From assembly GCA_023410055.1 (NCBI GenBank), contig JAEYQK010000017.1, positions 1-64,000 on the forward strand: a stretch of DNA of 64,000 nt, read 5' to 3'. The notes under the pieces are model-generated. The model worked only from the letters and a program-made list of their open reading frames with translations. It had not been told where the DNA came from and made no database searches. This document shows positions 44,308 through 53,943 of the stretch, one piece after another; position 1 is the stretch's first letter, and every line of letters begins with the position of its first letter. The translations under genes were made by a program, and so were the position numbers. This DNA comes from Acidobacteriota bacterium (lineage in GTDB: Bacteria; Acidobacteriota; Terriglobia; Terriglobales; Acidobacteriaceae).

Positions 44308-45197
44308 ATCGCCGCGCGTTCCTCTCCGGGATGATGCTGTTGGCCGCCACGGGATGCGTGGGCCGCCATCGTGGAGTGACCGTCGGATCGAAGAACTTCA
44401 CCGAGCAACTGATCCTCGGAGAAATGTTGGCGCAGTACCTTGAGCGAAGTGCGAGAGTACCCGTTGACCGTCGCTTCTATCTCGCCGGCACCTACATTTG
44501 CCATCAGGCGCTGCTCGCGGGGCGCATCGACACCTACGTCGAGTACACCGGAACCGCGTTGGCCGCAGTGCTGAAGGCACAGCCGTTCGCCGGGCATGAG
44601 CAGGTCTTCGACAAGGTGAAGGAGGAATACCGGCGCAGGTTCGATCTTGTTGTTATGCCGCCGCTCGGGTTCGACAATAGCTTTGCCATTGTTATGCGCG
44701 GGCCGCAGGCCCGGACACTCGGCGTACGCACTTTGTCTGCGCTGGGACCTTTCGCTCCGCGTCTGCGCATGGGTGTTGGCTACGAATTTCTGGAGCGCCG
44801 CGACGGATACAAAGGTATGGTCGAGATGTATGGTCTCAGGTTCGCCGAAGCGCCACGCGTAATGGATCTGGGGCTACTCTATCGCGCGCTGGAGAACGGT
44901 CAGGTAGACCTGATCGCAGCCGCAAATACCGATGGCTTGATCTCCGCTCTTGATGTTGTCGTGCTCGAAGACGATCGGCACTATTTTCCTCCTTATGATG
45001 CCGTCCCGATCGTGCGCCGTGAAACGCTGGATAAGTTTCCGAGTCTTCGTCCGGCGATCGAGCGCTTGAGCGGCAAAATCACTGCCGAAGAAATGCGCAA
45101 ACTCAACTATGCCATCGATGGCGAAAAACGTGATGCCAGCACCGTCGCCGCTGACTTTCTTACACGTAGGGACTATTTCGGCGCACGCGTTGTTTAG
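44304..45197 (+). CDS. Osmoprotectant-binding lipoprotein (OpuCC/OsmX type)
   Basis: A 297-residue substrate-binding lipoprotein with lipobox LAATGC (Cys18). The family start VTVGSKNFTEQLILGEMLAQYLE follows. Residues YVEYTGTAL and VDLIAAANTDGLI correspond to the binding cleft of glycine betaine/choline receptors. ATG 44304 overlaps the permease stop. With the two preceding genes it forms a compact importer for compatible solutes; exact ligand is unknown. Confidence 0.9.
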   Translation: MNRRAFLSGMMLLAATGCVGRHRGVTVGSKNFTEQLILGEMLAQYLERSARVPVDRRFYLAGTYICHQALLAGRIDTYVEYTGTALAAVLKAQPFAGHEQVFDKVKEEYRRRFDLVVMPPLGFDNSFAIVMRGPQARTLGVRTLSALGPFAPRLRMGVGYEFLERRDGYKGMVEMYGLRFAEAPRVMDLGLLYRALENGQVDLIAAANTDGLISALDVVVLEDDRHYFPPYDAVPIVRRETLDKFPSLRPAIERLSGKITAEEMRKLNYAIDGEKRDASTVAADFLTRRDYFGARVV

Positions 45198-45207
45198 AAT
45201 TCATTCT

Positions 45208-45792
45208 GTGAATACACACTTGGCAGATCGAACGCGCTGTGGTTGGGCCCGAAGCGAACCGAACATCACGTACCACGACGAAGAATGGGGCGTCCCGCAG
45301 CACGATGATTGCTGGCTGTTCGAGATCCTGATCCTCGAAGGCGCCCAGGCCGGATTGAGTTGGACGACCATTCTCAATAAGCGGGAGAACTATCGCCGCG
45401 CCTTCAGTCGCTTCGACCCAACTCGTGTCGCGCGATACAACCAAGCCAAACTGGAGCGACTGTTGCTCGATTCGGGTCTCGTCCGCAACCGAGCGAAGAT
45501 CACATCGGCCGTTCAGAATGCAAGAGCATTTCTGGCGGTCCAGAAGGAGTTCGGAAGTTTCGACGCCTATATCTGGAACTTCGTCGGCGGACATCCAATG
45601 CAAAACGCTTGGCCTTCAATGAAGAGCGTACCGGCACGAACCCCTGAATCTGAAAAGATGAGCCGTGACCTGCTGAAGCGAGGTTTTCGTTTCGTCGGAC
45701 CAACCATCTGTTACGCGTTCATGCAGGCTGTCGGAATGGTGAACGACCACGTCGTCGACTGCTTCAGACACAAGGAAGTGCGCGCAATATAG
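45208..45792 (+). CDS. tag: DNA-3-methyladenine glycosylase I
   Basis: A 194-residue base-excision repair enzyme that removes 3-methyladenine. Family landmarks are RCGWARSEPNITYHDEEWGVP at the N-terminus, EILILEGAQAGLSW with the catalytic-pocket Glu, and GFRFVGPTICYAFMQAVGMVNDH. The structural zinc ligands are likely the N-terminal Cys and His and the C-terminal His and Cys of NDHVVDCF. I chose GTG 45208, just after the lipoprotein gene; there is no strong ribosome-binding site, so the start is uncertain. Confidence 0.92.
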   Translation: MNTHLADRTRCGWARSEPNITYHDEEWGVPQHDDCWLFEILILEGAQAGLSWTTILNKRENYRRAFSRFDPTRVARYNQAKLERLLLDSGLVRNRAKITSAVQNARAFLAVQKEFGSFDAYIWNFVGGHPMQNAWPSMKSVPARTPESEKMSRDLLKRGFRFVGPTICYAFMQAVGMVNDHVVDCFRHKEVRAI

Positions 45793-46156
45793 CAACGAAG
45801 TGACGGGCGCGACTCCCTTCCCAAGTTGTCCGCGGATTTCAGTGCCGACGCGGCAAACCCTCTGCACGATTTCACATCCCATGCCGAGGCTTGGCGGGCT
45901 CGCAAGGTGCGAGTAGGGGTTTCGGCGATACATGGTCCGACAACGCCGATCCTTGCAAAGGGATTCGGGCCGCTCCATCCCTTCCGGTTCTGGAACTACA
46001 CTGACCGACCTTCAACATAACTGGATGCTTGCCCGTTAGCTTCCGAGCACAGGCGTGTTCCGCCCTGGCTGTCGCAGTAACTACGGCATCACTTATGTTA
46101 ACGGACCGATTCAGCTACTCTGGAGCCAGGTACATTCTGCACGTGCACGGTCGAAC
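45793..46156. other. Non-coding gap before the sensor kinase
   Basis: A 364-base stretch with no supported gene. A small dyad CTCGCA-AGG-TGCGAG occurs near 45898-45912. The kinase frame stays open upstream to 46055 (GTG), but those codons do not resemble the family N-terminus. Confidence 0.5.
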
Positions 46157-47842
46157 ATGGTTCTAGGTTCAGAGTTTAGCTGGCATATCTGGGCGTTTCT
46201 GGTAGCGTTTACTCTTCTTCCATCGCTCTCCATATATACATGGCATCGCCGCCACGTGCCCGGCGCACGAGCCTTCATTGCGCAGACCAGTTTTACGACG
46301 ATCTGGATCTTCGGCATCGCGATGCAATTGGTCTCGAAAGACGTGCAATCGCGCATCTTCTGGATGAAATTCGAGAGCCTGTGGCAGATGCCAGCCACTG
46401 TGGCCGCGCTGTGTTTCGCGCTTGAGTATGCCAACTTTGAGCGCATACTCACACGCCGTACACTTATCGTGCTGATAGCACCTGTTTTACTGTATGTCGT
46501 ACTCGTGTTGACCAACGACCTTCATCACTGGGTTTGGATCGGTACGACATCAGAAAGCTATTCACGGCCTAATCCGGGCAACATCGGTTACGTTATCCGC
46601 ATTTACGGATACTTGGTTTCATTTGCAACGCCCTTGGTGTTTATCTGGCTCTTTGTGCGTTCACCGCTTCATCGGTTGCCCGCTGCCCTTTGCCTGATCG
46701 CGCAGATTGTACTTCGCATCGTGTACGTTTTGTCTCTTAAACACGGCGGCGCCTTCTGGACAGTCGATGCGCTAGTGCTGGCACTTCTCTTCCTTACTGC
46801 CACTTACGCGCTTTGCCTGCTGAACTTTCGCTTTTTCGAACTTGTTCCAGTGGCGCGCGGCACTGTGGTCGACCAGATGTCGGAAGGCATGCTGGTGTTT
46901 GACACACAGCACCATATCATCGACCTGAATCCGTCGGCCGGTAAAATTCTCGGTTTGTCGGCCAGTGCTGCGCTGGGTGGCAATGTGCTTGAACTCTCAC
47001 CGGCGCTTGCCAGGCTCAATCAGGAACAACCGGGTTGGCGTACCACGCGGTGCCGATTGCACCTGAATCGCGACGGCGTGGACCGCGAATATGTGCTGCA
47101 CAGCTCGGAATTGAAGAACTGGCGCGGCTATCCGTTGGGCTATTCTGTTCTGTTTCGCGATGTTACGGAGCAGAGGCATGCCGAAACTAGAGTACTCGCG
47201 CAGCAGCGGGCTGTAGCAACGCTTCAGGAGCGCGTACGCGTTGCTCGCGAGTTACATGACGGTGTGGCCCAAGTGCTGGCCTATGTCGGGATACAAGCGG
47301 ATGTAGCACAGTCCTATTTGAAACAGGAACAACCTGCTGAAGCTGCTCGTCGGTTGAATCGCATAGCCGCGGCCGCGCAGGACGCAATGGCGGATGTGCG
47401 CGAGTACATTCACGGTGCGGGTCAGCAACGCGGCGAGTTTTTGCCCACGCTCGAGCGCTATGCTTCCCGTTTCGGCGAAAATCATGGTATCGGTATCGTG
47501 CTCGATATTCATCCAGAAATTGCCCGACGCGGTTTCGAGCCGACGGTCGAAGCGCAACTGGAGCGTATGGTTCAGGAAGCGCTTACAAACGTGCGCAAAC
47601 ACGCACAAGCGAACTCGATCGATATTCGAATTCTGCCTCACGATGGTGAGGCTGAGATTGTGGTCGAAGACGACGGTGATGGTTTTGAACCTGCCAAGGT
47701 CGATAGTCACGGACAACGCTTCGGATTGCGCTTTGTTCGCGAACGTGCTGCTGAAGTTGGCGGCAAGGTTTCGATAGATTCCGCCCCTGGTCGCGGCACT
47801 CGCGTCATCATTCGAGTACCCTTACGCAAGGAGCAGCCGTGA
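46157..47842 (+). CDS. 7TM-type sensor histidine kinase (NarL-partner family)
   Basis: A 561-residue kinase. An N-terminal block of seven hydrophobic helices (residues about 8-230) resembles the 7TM kinase sensor domain. A PAS domain (about 240-350) leads to a HisKA_3 box with phospho-His367 (RVARELHDGVAQVL) and an ATPase domain (VEDDGDGFEP, GQRFGLRFVRERA). I chose ATG 46157 (MVLGSEFSWHIW) because hydrophobic sequence begins right after it. It overlaps the regulator gene by four bases (GTGA). The neighbouring giant surface proteins are its likely targets by position. Confidence 0.9.
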   Translation: MVLGSEFSWHIWAFLVAFTLLPSLSIYTWHRRHVPGARAFIAQTSFTTIWIFGIAMQLVSKDVQSRIFWMKFESLWQMPATVAALCFALEYANFERILTRRTLIVLIAPVLLYVVLVLTNDLHHWVWIGTTSESYSRPNPGNIGYVIRIYGYLVSFATPLVFIWLFVRSPLHRLPAALCLIAQIVLRIVYVLSLKHGGAFWTVDALVLALLFLTATYALCLLNFRFFELVPVARGTVVDQMSEGMLVFDTQHHIIDLNPSAGKILGLSASAALGGNVLELSPALARLNQEQPGWRTTRCRLHLNRDGVDREYVLHSSELKNWRGYPLGYSVLFRDVTEQRHAETRVLAQQRAVATLQERVRVARELHDGVAQVLAYVGIQADVAQSYLKQEQPAEAARRLNRIAAAAQDAMADVREYIHGAGQQRGEFLPTLERYASRFGENHGIGIVLDIHPEIARRGFEPTVEAQLERMVQEALTNVRKHAQANSIDIRILPHDGEAEIVVEDDGDGFEPAKVDSHGQRFGLRFVRERAAEVGGKVSIDSAPGRGTRVIIRVPLRKEQP

Positions 47843-48468
47843 AAGTATTACTTGTAGACGATCACGCTCTTTTTCTCGAAGGCCTTCAGGACCTCCTTAC
47901 CTCCCGCGGAATTGATGTCGTCGGCACAGCTCAAGACGGCTTGCAAGCCGCCGAAATGGCGTCAGCTCTTCATCCAGATATCATCCTTATGGACATCCGC
48001 ATGCCGCAACTCGATGGATTGGCTGCGCTGCGCAAAATTAGGGTGAGTATTCCAGACGTCAAAGTCATTATGCTCACGACCTCTGAAGAAGACGACGATC
48101 TGTTCGAAGCCGTGCGCAACGGCGCCAGCGGCTATCTTCTTAAGAGCCTGCGAGCAGAAGAACTTTTAACCATGCTGCGCGAGGTGGAACGCGGTGAGGT
48201 TGCGCTTTCTCCTGGGCTTGCTGGCCGCATTCTTCGTGAATTTGCTCGCCAGCATGGGAACACTTCACGCCCTGCACCGATGCTTACGCCTCGTGAGCGC
48301 GAGGTGCTTACCTTAGTAGCACAGGGACTTCGTTATAAAGAAGTTGCTAACCGGCTCTGCCTCAGTGAGCGCACCGTTAAATTTCACATGGGACAGATAG
48401 TCGAGCGACTACAGGTTGGCAATCGTACTGGAGCTGTTGAATATGCTCGTCGCGAAGGTCTAGTTTGA
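47839..48468 (+). CDS. NarL/LuxR-type response regulator
   Basis: A 209-residue regulator starting with GTG inside the kinase stop. The receiver domain has D7/D8, phospho-acceptor D52 (ILMDIRMP) and a Lys in YLLKSL. The C-terminal LuxR helix-turn-helix (about residues 145-205) reads LTPREREVLTLVAQGL and then SERTVKFHM. Paired 9-bp direct repeats lie about 70-100 bases after its stop, in front of the giant protein gene, and could be its binding sites. Confidence 0.95.
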   Translation: MKVLLVDDHALFLEGLQDLLTSRGIDVVGTAQDGLQAAEMASALHPDIILMDIRMPQLDGLAALRKIRVSIPDVKVIMLTTSEEDDDLFEAVRNGASGYLLKSLRAEELLTMLREVERGEVALSPGLAGRILREFARQHGNTSRPAPMLTPREREVLTLVAQGLRYKEVANRLCLSERTVKFHMGQIVERLQVGNRTGAVEYARREGLV

Positions 48469-49014
48469 CTGAGGAGCCGAGCCGCTCGTGAATTCAGTTA
48501 AAGATGGCCTTTTGCATTTGAATCCCCCCAGAAAAAGTACAGGTGCTTTGACGGAGAAGTACAGGTACGTTTTCTATACTTTTCCCCGCCCTGCCTTTTG
48601 GCTCTAGCTCTGTTTTCATAAATCCGAATGCTCACAGTTCTACGAACTCTCTGCTTCTGCAGGGTTCGGTTAAGGCTTGCATCAAGCGATGCCTGGCTGC
48701 CGCTGTTGTTGCATGAGCCTGCGTCGCCCGCGAGCGCCAATTGCCTCTGAGCATTCCGCCCCGTTCAGTTGGTCAGCGTCGATCCGGAATCGGATCAGGT
48801 TCCACTGTTTTCCGGTTAGTACCTTCAGCATTCAGCACCGGCGATCTGGTTGAGCTTTGCAGGAGCATTTGAACAACACCTCAGAGATTTGGCGCGATTA
48901 ACGGGCACCACGGCGCCTATGAGTTCAGGAATGCGTTGAGCTGTTGAGGGCGGTTTAAAAGGAGCGCACACGGATTCTTGTGCGTAATCGAGTAGTTGAA
49001 GCAATGGAGGACAG
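48469..49014 (+). other. Long leader/promoter region of the first giant surface protein
   Basis: A 546-base stretch without a supported gene, bounded by the response regulator and the giant protein. It contains the 9-bp direct repeats (48536-48566) and a -10-like TATACT (48575-48580). If that promoter is used, the giant gene has a leader of about 430 bases. Confidence 0.55.
48536..48566 (+). promoter_or_regulatory. Paired direct repeats AGTACAGGT, candidate response-regulator operator
   Basis: AGTACAGGT occurs at 48536-48544 and again at 48558-48566. The centre spacing of 22 bp puts both on the same DNA face. They sit just upstream of TATACT (48575-48580), which is activator geometry. The half-site TACNNNT resembles NarL-family heptamers. 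Binding is inferred. Confidence 0.5.
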
Positions 49015-52000
49015 ATGTCAAAACGAGTTTTGTTTCGACTTGAGCGATTTGCAACAACAGCGCGTGTGTATAAAGCGCTTATTGCACTGCTCGTACTGGT
49101 GCTACCGGCCAGCATCGTGGCGCAAACAGTGGCCCACTACAGTTACGTGCAACAACCCTCTATAGTTGTCGCATCGCCGAGCGGCGTGTCCCTGGACACG
49201 AACGGCAATGTGTATGTTTCGACCGGTGCCCGCGTACTTCAATACACGCCGTCAAACGGTAGTTACAACAATACGTTTACCTATATATATCCAAGTCCTA
49301 CTTCGCCGGTTCAAGCCCTGACATCCGATGCCACGAACATTTGGGTCGTACAGGATGGCAAGATATCTGAAAGCGACGTCAACGAATTGGGATATAGCGT
49401 CGCGAACGGCTCTGGCTTAGGAAGCAATGTCGCAGCGATCGCTCGATTTTCCGGCAGTGCTATATTCGGTACGATTTTGTATATAGCCGACACTGCTAAC
49501 AATCGGATTGCTTATGGTTCGGAAACTATTACCCCGCAAGCACTCTTTTCCGTTCCCGCGCCGATGGGCGTAGCAGCTGTACAAAGCACCCCAAAAGACG
49601 CATGGGGGCAGATCTTCGTCACCACCGGCAATACTTTGCAGAAATTCGTTTACGGCCCTAGCGGAAACACCTATGATTTCACCTCTACACTCATTGCATC
49701 GGATCTTAATGCGCCTCAAGGCGTAGCTGCCGATTCGGCCGGCAATATCTATGTGGCTGATACCGGCAATAACCGCATCCAGAAGTTCACGCTTTCCAAT
49801 GGAACTTACACCGAGTCAACCGTTATCTCTGGGCTGACAGCTCCAACCCGACTGGCAGTCGACGACAAAGGAACGATCTTCGTTATCCAGGGTGGATCAA
49901 TACGGATCTTTACGCCAGGCCCTGTGTCCTTCGGAACGCAGAACATCGGCACCACGAGCGCGGGGAAGTCGTTGACCTTCACATTCGATGCATCGGTCAC
50001 GGGCGTCACCGCCACGGTGTTGACAGAGGGCGTGACCGATTTGGATTTCGCCGACACAAACATCGGAACCTGCTCGACCAATGGCGCTACGCATTCATAT
50101 GTCAGCGGAGATACCTGCACGGTGAACGTGACGTTCAGCCCCAAATTCGCCGGTCTGAGGCAAGGCACAGTAATACTAAAGGATTCATCCGGAAGCCTGT
50201 TGGCGGCGGCCAATATCTCCGGTACGGGATTGGGACCACAGCTGAGCTTCCTGCCTGCTACGCAGAACGTGCTGATCGGTGATGTTGGTGTTCTCACTGG
50301 GATCGCAGTAGACGGCTCCGGAAACATCTTCCTAGCCGATCCTTTCAACACAACTGCGGTTGAGCTAACAAAGGCCAGCGGCTACGTCGGCTATAAGTTC
50401 AGAGGGAGCAATATCGATGGCCCGACAGCGATTGCCCTCGATGCTGCAGGAAATATCTACGTCGGCGGTAACACATCTGTGTATCAGATTATTGCTGCGG
50501 ATAACTATTCCACCATCAAAACTCTGGCCAGCAGTTTCCGAGGCATTTATGGGCTGGCGTTGGACAAGGCCGGAAACATCTTCGTAGCGGATACAAATAA
50601 CAACGCTGTTAAAGAGATCGTAGCGGCTGGAGGCTACACTACAGTCAAAACGATCGCAACCGGCATACACGCGACGGGAATCACTGTAGATGCGAACGAC
50701 AACGTTTTCGTGTTAGATGGTGGGGAAAACAGCATAGTGGAATACCCTGCTTCTGGCGGCTACGCCACGGGGCAGACGGTGGTCACCGGCCTTAACTATC
50801 CGTTCGGACTGGCGGTCAACCAGGCAGGCGACCTCATTGTTGCCGACTTGGGCAGCGCATCGGTAAAACAAATTCTCGCAGCCGGAGGCTACACGACTGT
50901 TAACACGCTGGTATCAGGGCTCGACCAACCTCAAGGAGTGGCGGTGGATGGCAAGGGCGATGTATATGTTGCCGAGTTCGATGGACGCCAAGTACTAAAG
51001 CTCACCTTGTCACAACCGCCAGCTATAGATTTTGGCTCGATTGCAGTTGGAACAACCAGCTCCGCAACAACCGTGACTGTTCACAACATCGGCAATGCCC
51101 CGCTCACACTGGCAGTTCCTGCTTCCGGGAACAATCCCAGCGTTGCGCAATACTTTACGCTGGATGACTCGGCTTCAACGGCGTGCCCGGTCGTAACCAG
51201 TTCGTCTGAGGCCGCTACGGTCGAAGCCGGAGGATCCTGCACTCTTTCGATTGCTTTTGCACCGACGGTTGACGGCAGCATCAACGGATCGGTCAGCCTA
51301 ACCGACGATGAGCTGAACGTCGCGAACTCACAGCAGTCCGTCGCCGTAAGCGGTACGGGCGTTTTGCAGGTTACGTCTTTTACGGTTGTGGCTAGCTCAG
51401 CCTCAGCCGGGACGCAGGTTCCAGTGACTGTCACGGCTAAGGACGGATCTGGAAACACGCTCACCAGCTACACCGGAACGGTACATTTCTCCAGCACGTC
51501 TGCCTCGGCAGTACTTCCTGCTGACTACACCTTCACTGCGGAAGATGCTGGAGTAAAGAGTTTCAACGTGACCTTTACCAGTGCCGGTGCTCCAACACTG
51601 TCAGTAGCAGACATGTCGATTACATCAGCAACCGGCTCGACGACGGTGTCGGTAGCACCGGGTGCCGCCTCGACCATCACTGTTGTTTCTGGAGATGGAC
51701 AGAGTACACCGGTCTACAGCGCCTTCACGAATCCCTTGGTAGTGAAGGTTGTCGATGCATATGGTAATAATGTTCCCGGCGTGACCGTGACCTTTACAGC
51801 GCCAATGTCAGGAGCGAGTGCTACGCTCACCCCTTCGACCGTAATTACGACCGCAGACGGTACGGCGAGCGTAACGGCTACCGCCAACGGCGTCGCCAGC
51901 AATGGGAGCTACGCGGTTGCTGCTATGGTCGGGACTGCTTCCGCGAATTTCTCGCTGACTAACACAAAAGCATCGAGCTCCTTAGTGCTCACTCCTTCCG

Positions 52001-53400
52001 TTACCAGCACTGTCTACGGGAAAGAGGATGTGACACTGACCGCCGATGTCACATCCGGCGGTGCAGGTAATCCCGTCACTGGCGCAGTAACCTTCTTGGA
52101 GGACGGGACTGCTTTGCCGGCAGGTAGCTCGGTAACTCTGACAAATAAGAGGGCTACTTACGCTGTAAGCATTCCGGCGGTTGGCACTCACAACTACGCT
52201 GCTCAGTACACAGGCAGCGATAACTCATTACCCAGCAACGTTACGAACGCTGCCAACGCTGTGACTGTGTCCAGGGCGGCTTCGACACTGAGTGTTGCCG
52301 CATCTTCGGGAAGCTTCGCTTCCGGTACAGGTGTCTCGATTTCGGTAGGAGTTGCCGGGCAGTATTCTGGCACCGGCGTCGCGACGCCAACGGGCTCGAT
52401 TACTTCGGTATTCGATAACGGCACTTCGCAAATCAATGGGACGGCAGTTGTGATTTCTGGAGCTTCCGCCTCAGTCGCGGTCCCAGCGTCATTGCCAGCT
52501 GGCAACTATACGGTGACGTTTAGCTATAGCGGCGACAATAACTACACTGCGGCTGCTGCCGTTCATACGTCGCTGACAATCACACAGGCACAGGGAACCG
52601 AGGTAAGACTGGCTAGTTCGGCTGGCACCTACTACTACGGTCAACCCTTGTCCCTTACCGTCACAGTCACTAACACATCCGGCACTCCGGACGGCAGCGT
52701 GAGCTTCTACGACGGCGGGACGCTGCTTTCAACACTGACTCTGGCGAATGGAACGGCAACATACAATGCTTCGACGCTGAGCGTTGGAACACATAGCATT
52801 ACTGCGGTATACGCGGGTAATAACTACTATGTGGGCGCAACCTCCTCCGTGTTGAGCCAGGTTGTTCTCACTCCTGCGGTAAGCATCAATGGTTCAGCCG
52901 TTGGAGGTTCTATCGGCAACATCGCTCTCAGTCAGGGCGGCAGCGCCACTACAACCTTCCAAGTCGGGGCTCTGGGAACAATCAATTCATCAGTATCGTT
53001 GGCTTGTTCAGGACTCCCGAATGGACTAACTTGTCAGATTTCTCCATCGACGGTGAGCGCTTCCAGCTTGCCGGCTTCCGTAAGCGTCACTGTGTCCTCT
53101 GGTAAGTACCAAATCATCGGCAGAAATCTCAATAGCCGCGGGCTAGCCTCTCTGGGAATGGTGTTTGGATTGGTTTTGCCCGGAATAGTAGTGGTGCGAC
53201 GTAACCGTAAGGGCATCCTTGTGGCCCTGATGCTGATGCTGGTTCTTGCGTCATTGCTCGGGATGGTCGCGTGCGGCAATGGAAAGAGCGTTACCAATGC
53301 CGGCAATCTGACTCCGGCCGGTAACTACACTGCCACCATAACTGCAACCTCAACCGGAGCAACACCGATCACTTCCAGCTTAACCGTCACGGTTCGGTAG
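49015..53400 (+). CDS. Giant NHL-propeller/Ig-like surface protein with C-terminal transmembrane hairpin
   Basis: A 1461-residue exported protein with a basic start and signal peptide ending IVAQ (about residue 37). Residues about 45-295 are NHL-type beta-propeller blades (GVAADSAGNIYVADTGNNRIQKF). An ASPM/Hydin-like domain follows (FGTQNIGTTSAGKS), then a second propeller (about 420-665), a second Hydin-like domain and a string of Ser/Thr-rich Ig-like domains. The C-terminus is unusual: TM helix 1377-1394, basic RRNRK, TM helix about 1401-1418, then VACGNG with Cys1420, and 41 more residues that look like the last strands of an Ig domain. Adhesion or cell-surface structure is inferred. The ATG follows GGAGGACAG. 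Confidence 0.85.
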   Translation: MSKRVLFRLERFATTARVYKALIALLVLVLPASIVAQTVAHYSYVQQPSIVVASPSGVSLDTNGNVYVSTGARVLQYTPSNGSYNNTFTYIYPSPTSPVQALTSDATNIWVVQDGKISESDVNELGYSVANGSGLGSNVAAIARFSGSAIFGTILYIADTANNRIAYGSETITPQALFSVPAPMGVAAVQSTPKDAWGQIFVTTGNTLQKFVYGPSGNTYDFTSTLIASDLNAPQGVAADSAGNIYVADTGNNRIQKFTLSNGTYTESTVISGLTAPTRLAVDDKGTIFVIQGGSIRIFTPGPVSFGTQNIGTTSAGKSLTFTFDASVTGVTATVLTEGVTDLDFADTNIGTCSTNGATHSYVSGDTCTVNVTFSPKFAGLRQGTVILKDSSGSLLAAANISGTGLGPQLSFLPATQNVLIGDVGVLTGIAVDGSGNIFLADPFNTTAVELTKASGYVGYKFRGSNIDGPTAIALDAAGNIYVGGNTSVYQIIAADNYSTIKTLASSFRGIYGLALDKAGNIFVADTNNNAVKEIVAAGGYTTVKTIATGIHATGITVDANDNVFVLDGGENSIVEYPASGGYATGQTVVTGLNYPFGLAVNQAGDLIVADLGSASVKQILAAGGYTTVNTLVSGLDQPQGVAVDGKGDVYVAEFDGRQVLKLTLSQPPAIDFGSIAVGTTSSATTVTVHNIGNAPLTLAVPASGNNPSVAQYFTLDDSASTACPVVTSSSEAATVEAGGSCTLSIAFAPTVDGSINGSVSLTDDELNVANSQQSVAVSGTGVLQVTSFTVVASSASAGTQVPVTVTAKDGSGNTLTSYTGTVHFSSTSASAVLPADYTFTAEDAGVKSFNVTFTSAGAPTLSVADMSITSATGSTTVSVAPGAASTITVVSGDGQSTPVYSAFTNPLVVKVVDAYGNNVPGVTVTFTAPMSGASATLTPSTVITTADGTASVTATANGVASNGSYAVAAMVGTASANFSLTNTKASSSLVLTPSVTSTVYGKEDVTLTADVTSGGAGNPVTGAVTFLEDGTALPAGSSVTLTNKRATYAVSIPAVGTHNYAAQYTGSDNSLPSNVTNAANAVTVSRAASTLSVAASSGSFASGTGVSISVGVAGQYSGTGVATPTGSITSVFDNGTSQINGTAVVISGASASVAVPASLPAGNYTVTFSYSGDNNYTAAAAVHTSLTITQAQGTEVRLASSAGTYYYGQPLSLTVTVTNTSGTPDGSVSFYDGGTLLSTLTLANGTATYNASTLSVGTHSITAVYAGNNYYVGATSSVLSQVVLTPAVSINGSAVGGSIGNIALSQGGSATTTFQVGALGTINSSVSLACSGLPNGLTCQISPSTVSASSLPASVSVTVSSGKYQIIGRNLNSRGLASLGMVFGLVLPGIVVVRRNRKGILVALMLMLVLASLLGMVACGNGKSVTNAGNLTPAGNYTATITATSTGATPITSSLTVTVR

Positions 53401-53421
53401 TAAGGACAGAGAAAAACTACG

Positions 53422-53943
53422 ATGAAGAAAGAACTACTAGCGCTTTGTGCAACCATCCTTCTGGGCTGTGCTTCGGCATCGGCCCAGAAGGTGGAGGCCT
53501 TCGGCGGTTATCGTTACCTTAATCAAAACTCCGCTGTCGGACTAAACGGATGGGCCGCAGGATTGGAGATCGGACTTCCGAAACTGTCTCATGTCGCGAT
53601 TGCCGCCGATTTCGGCGGTACATATGACACGCAGAAGATCGGCACATCCCGACAAACATTGCATGAATTTACCTATATGGCTGGGCCACGTGTAAACCAG
53701 AAAGTCGGTCGGTTTAGGCTCTTTGAGCACGCGCTGTTCGGCGTCGCACAGCTGAGGGCCCGTGCAGAAGGCCAGTCAGCAAGCGATTCTGACTTTGCGT
53801 TTGCCGCAGGGGGCGGTGCTGACATGAACATCAGCAAGCACCTCGCTATTCGGCCAGCGCAAGTAGACTATTTGCTAACCCGCTTCGCAAAACAAAACCA
53901 ACAGAACTTCAGGTATTCCACCGGAGTAGTTGTGAAGTTCTGA
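53422..53943 (+). CDS. Small outer-membrane beta-barrel protein, partner of giant protein 1
   Basis: A 173-residue protein with signal peptide (ending ASAQ, about residue 22) and alternating beta strands with aromatic ends, closing STGVVVKF. This is the pattern of an eight-strand OmpA/opacity-type barrel. It is a paralog of the protein at 59322: both share TYMAGPR, a central FA-AGGG segment and a Q-x-(D/E)YLxTR motif. It lies 21 bases after the giant gene, so the two are probably co-translated and may work together at the outer membrane. Confidence 0.82.
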   Translation: MKKELLALCATILLGCASASAQKVEAFGGYRYLNQNSAVGLNGWAAGLEIGLPKLSHVAIAADFGGTYDTQKIGTSRQTLHEFTYMAGPRVNQKVGRFRLFEHALFGVAQLRARAEGQSASDSDFAFAAGGGADMNISKHLAIRPAQVDYLLTRFAKQNQQNFRYSTGVVVKF

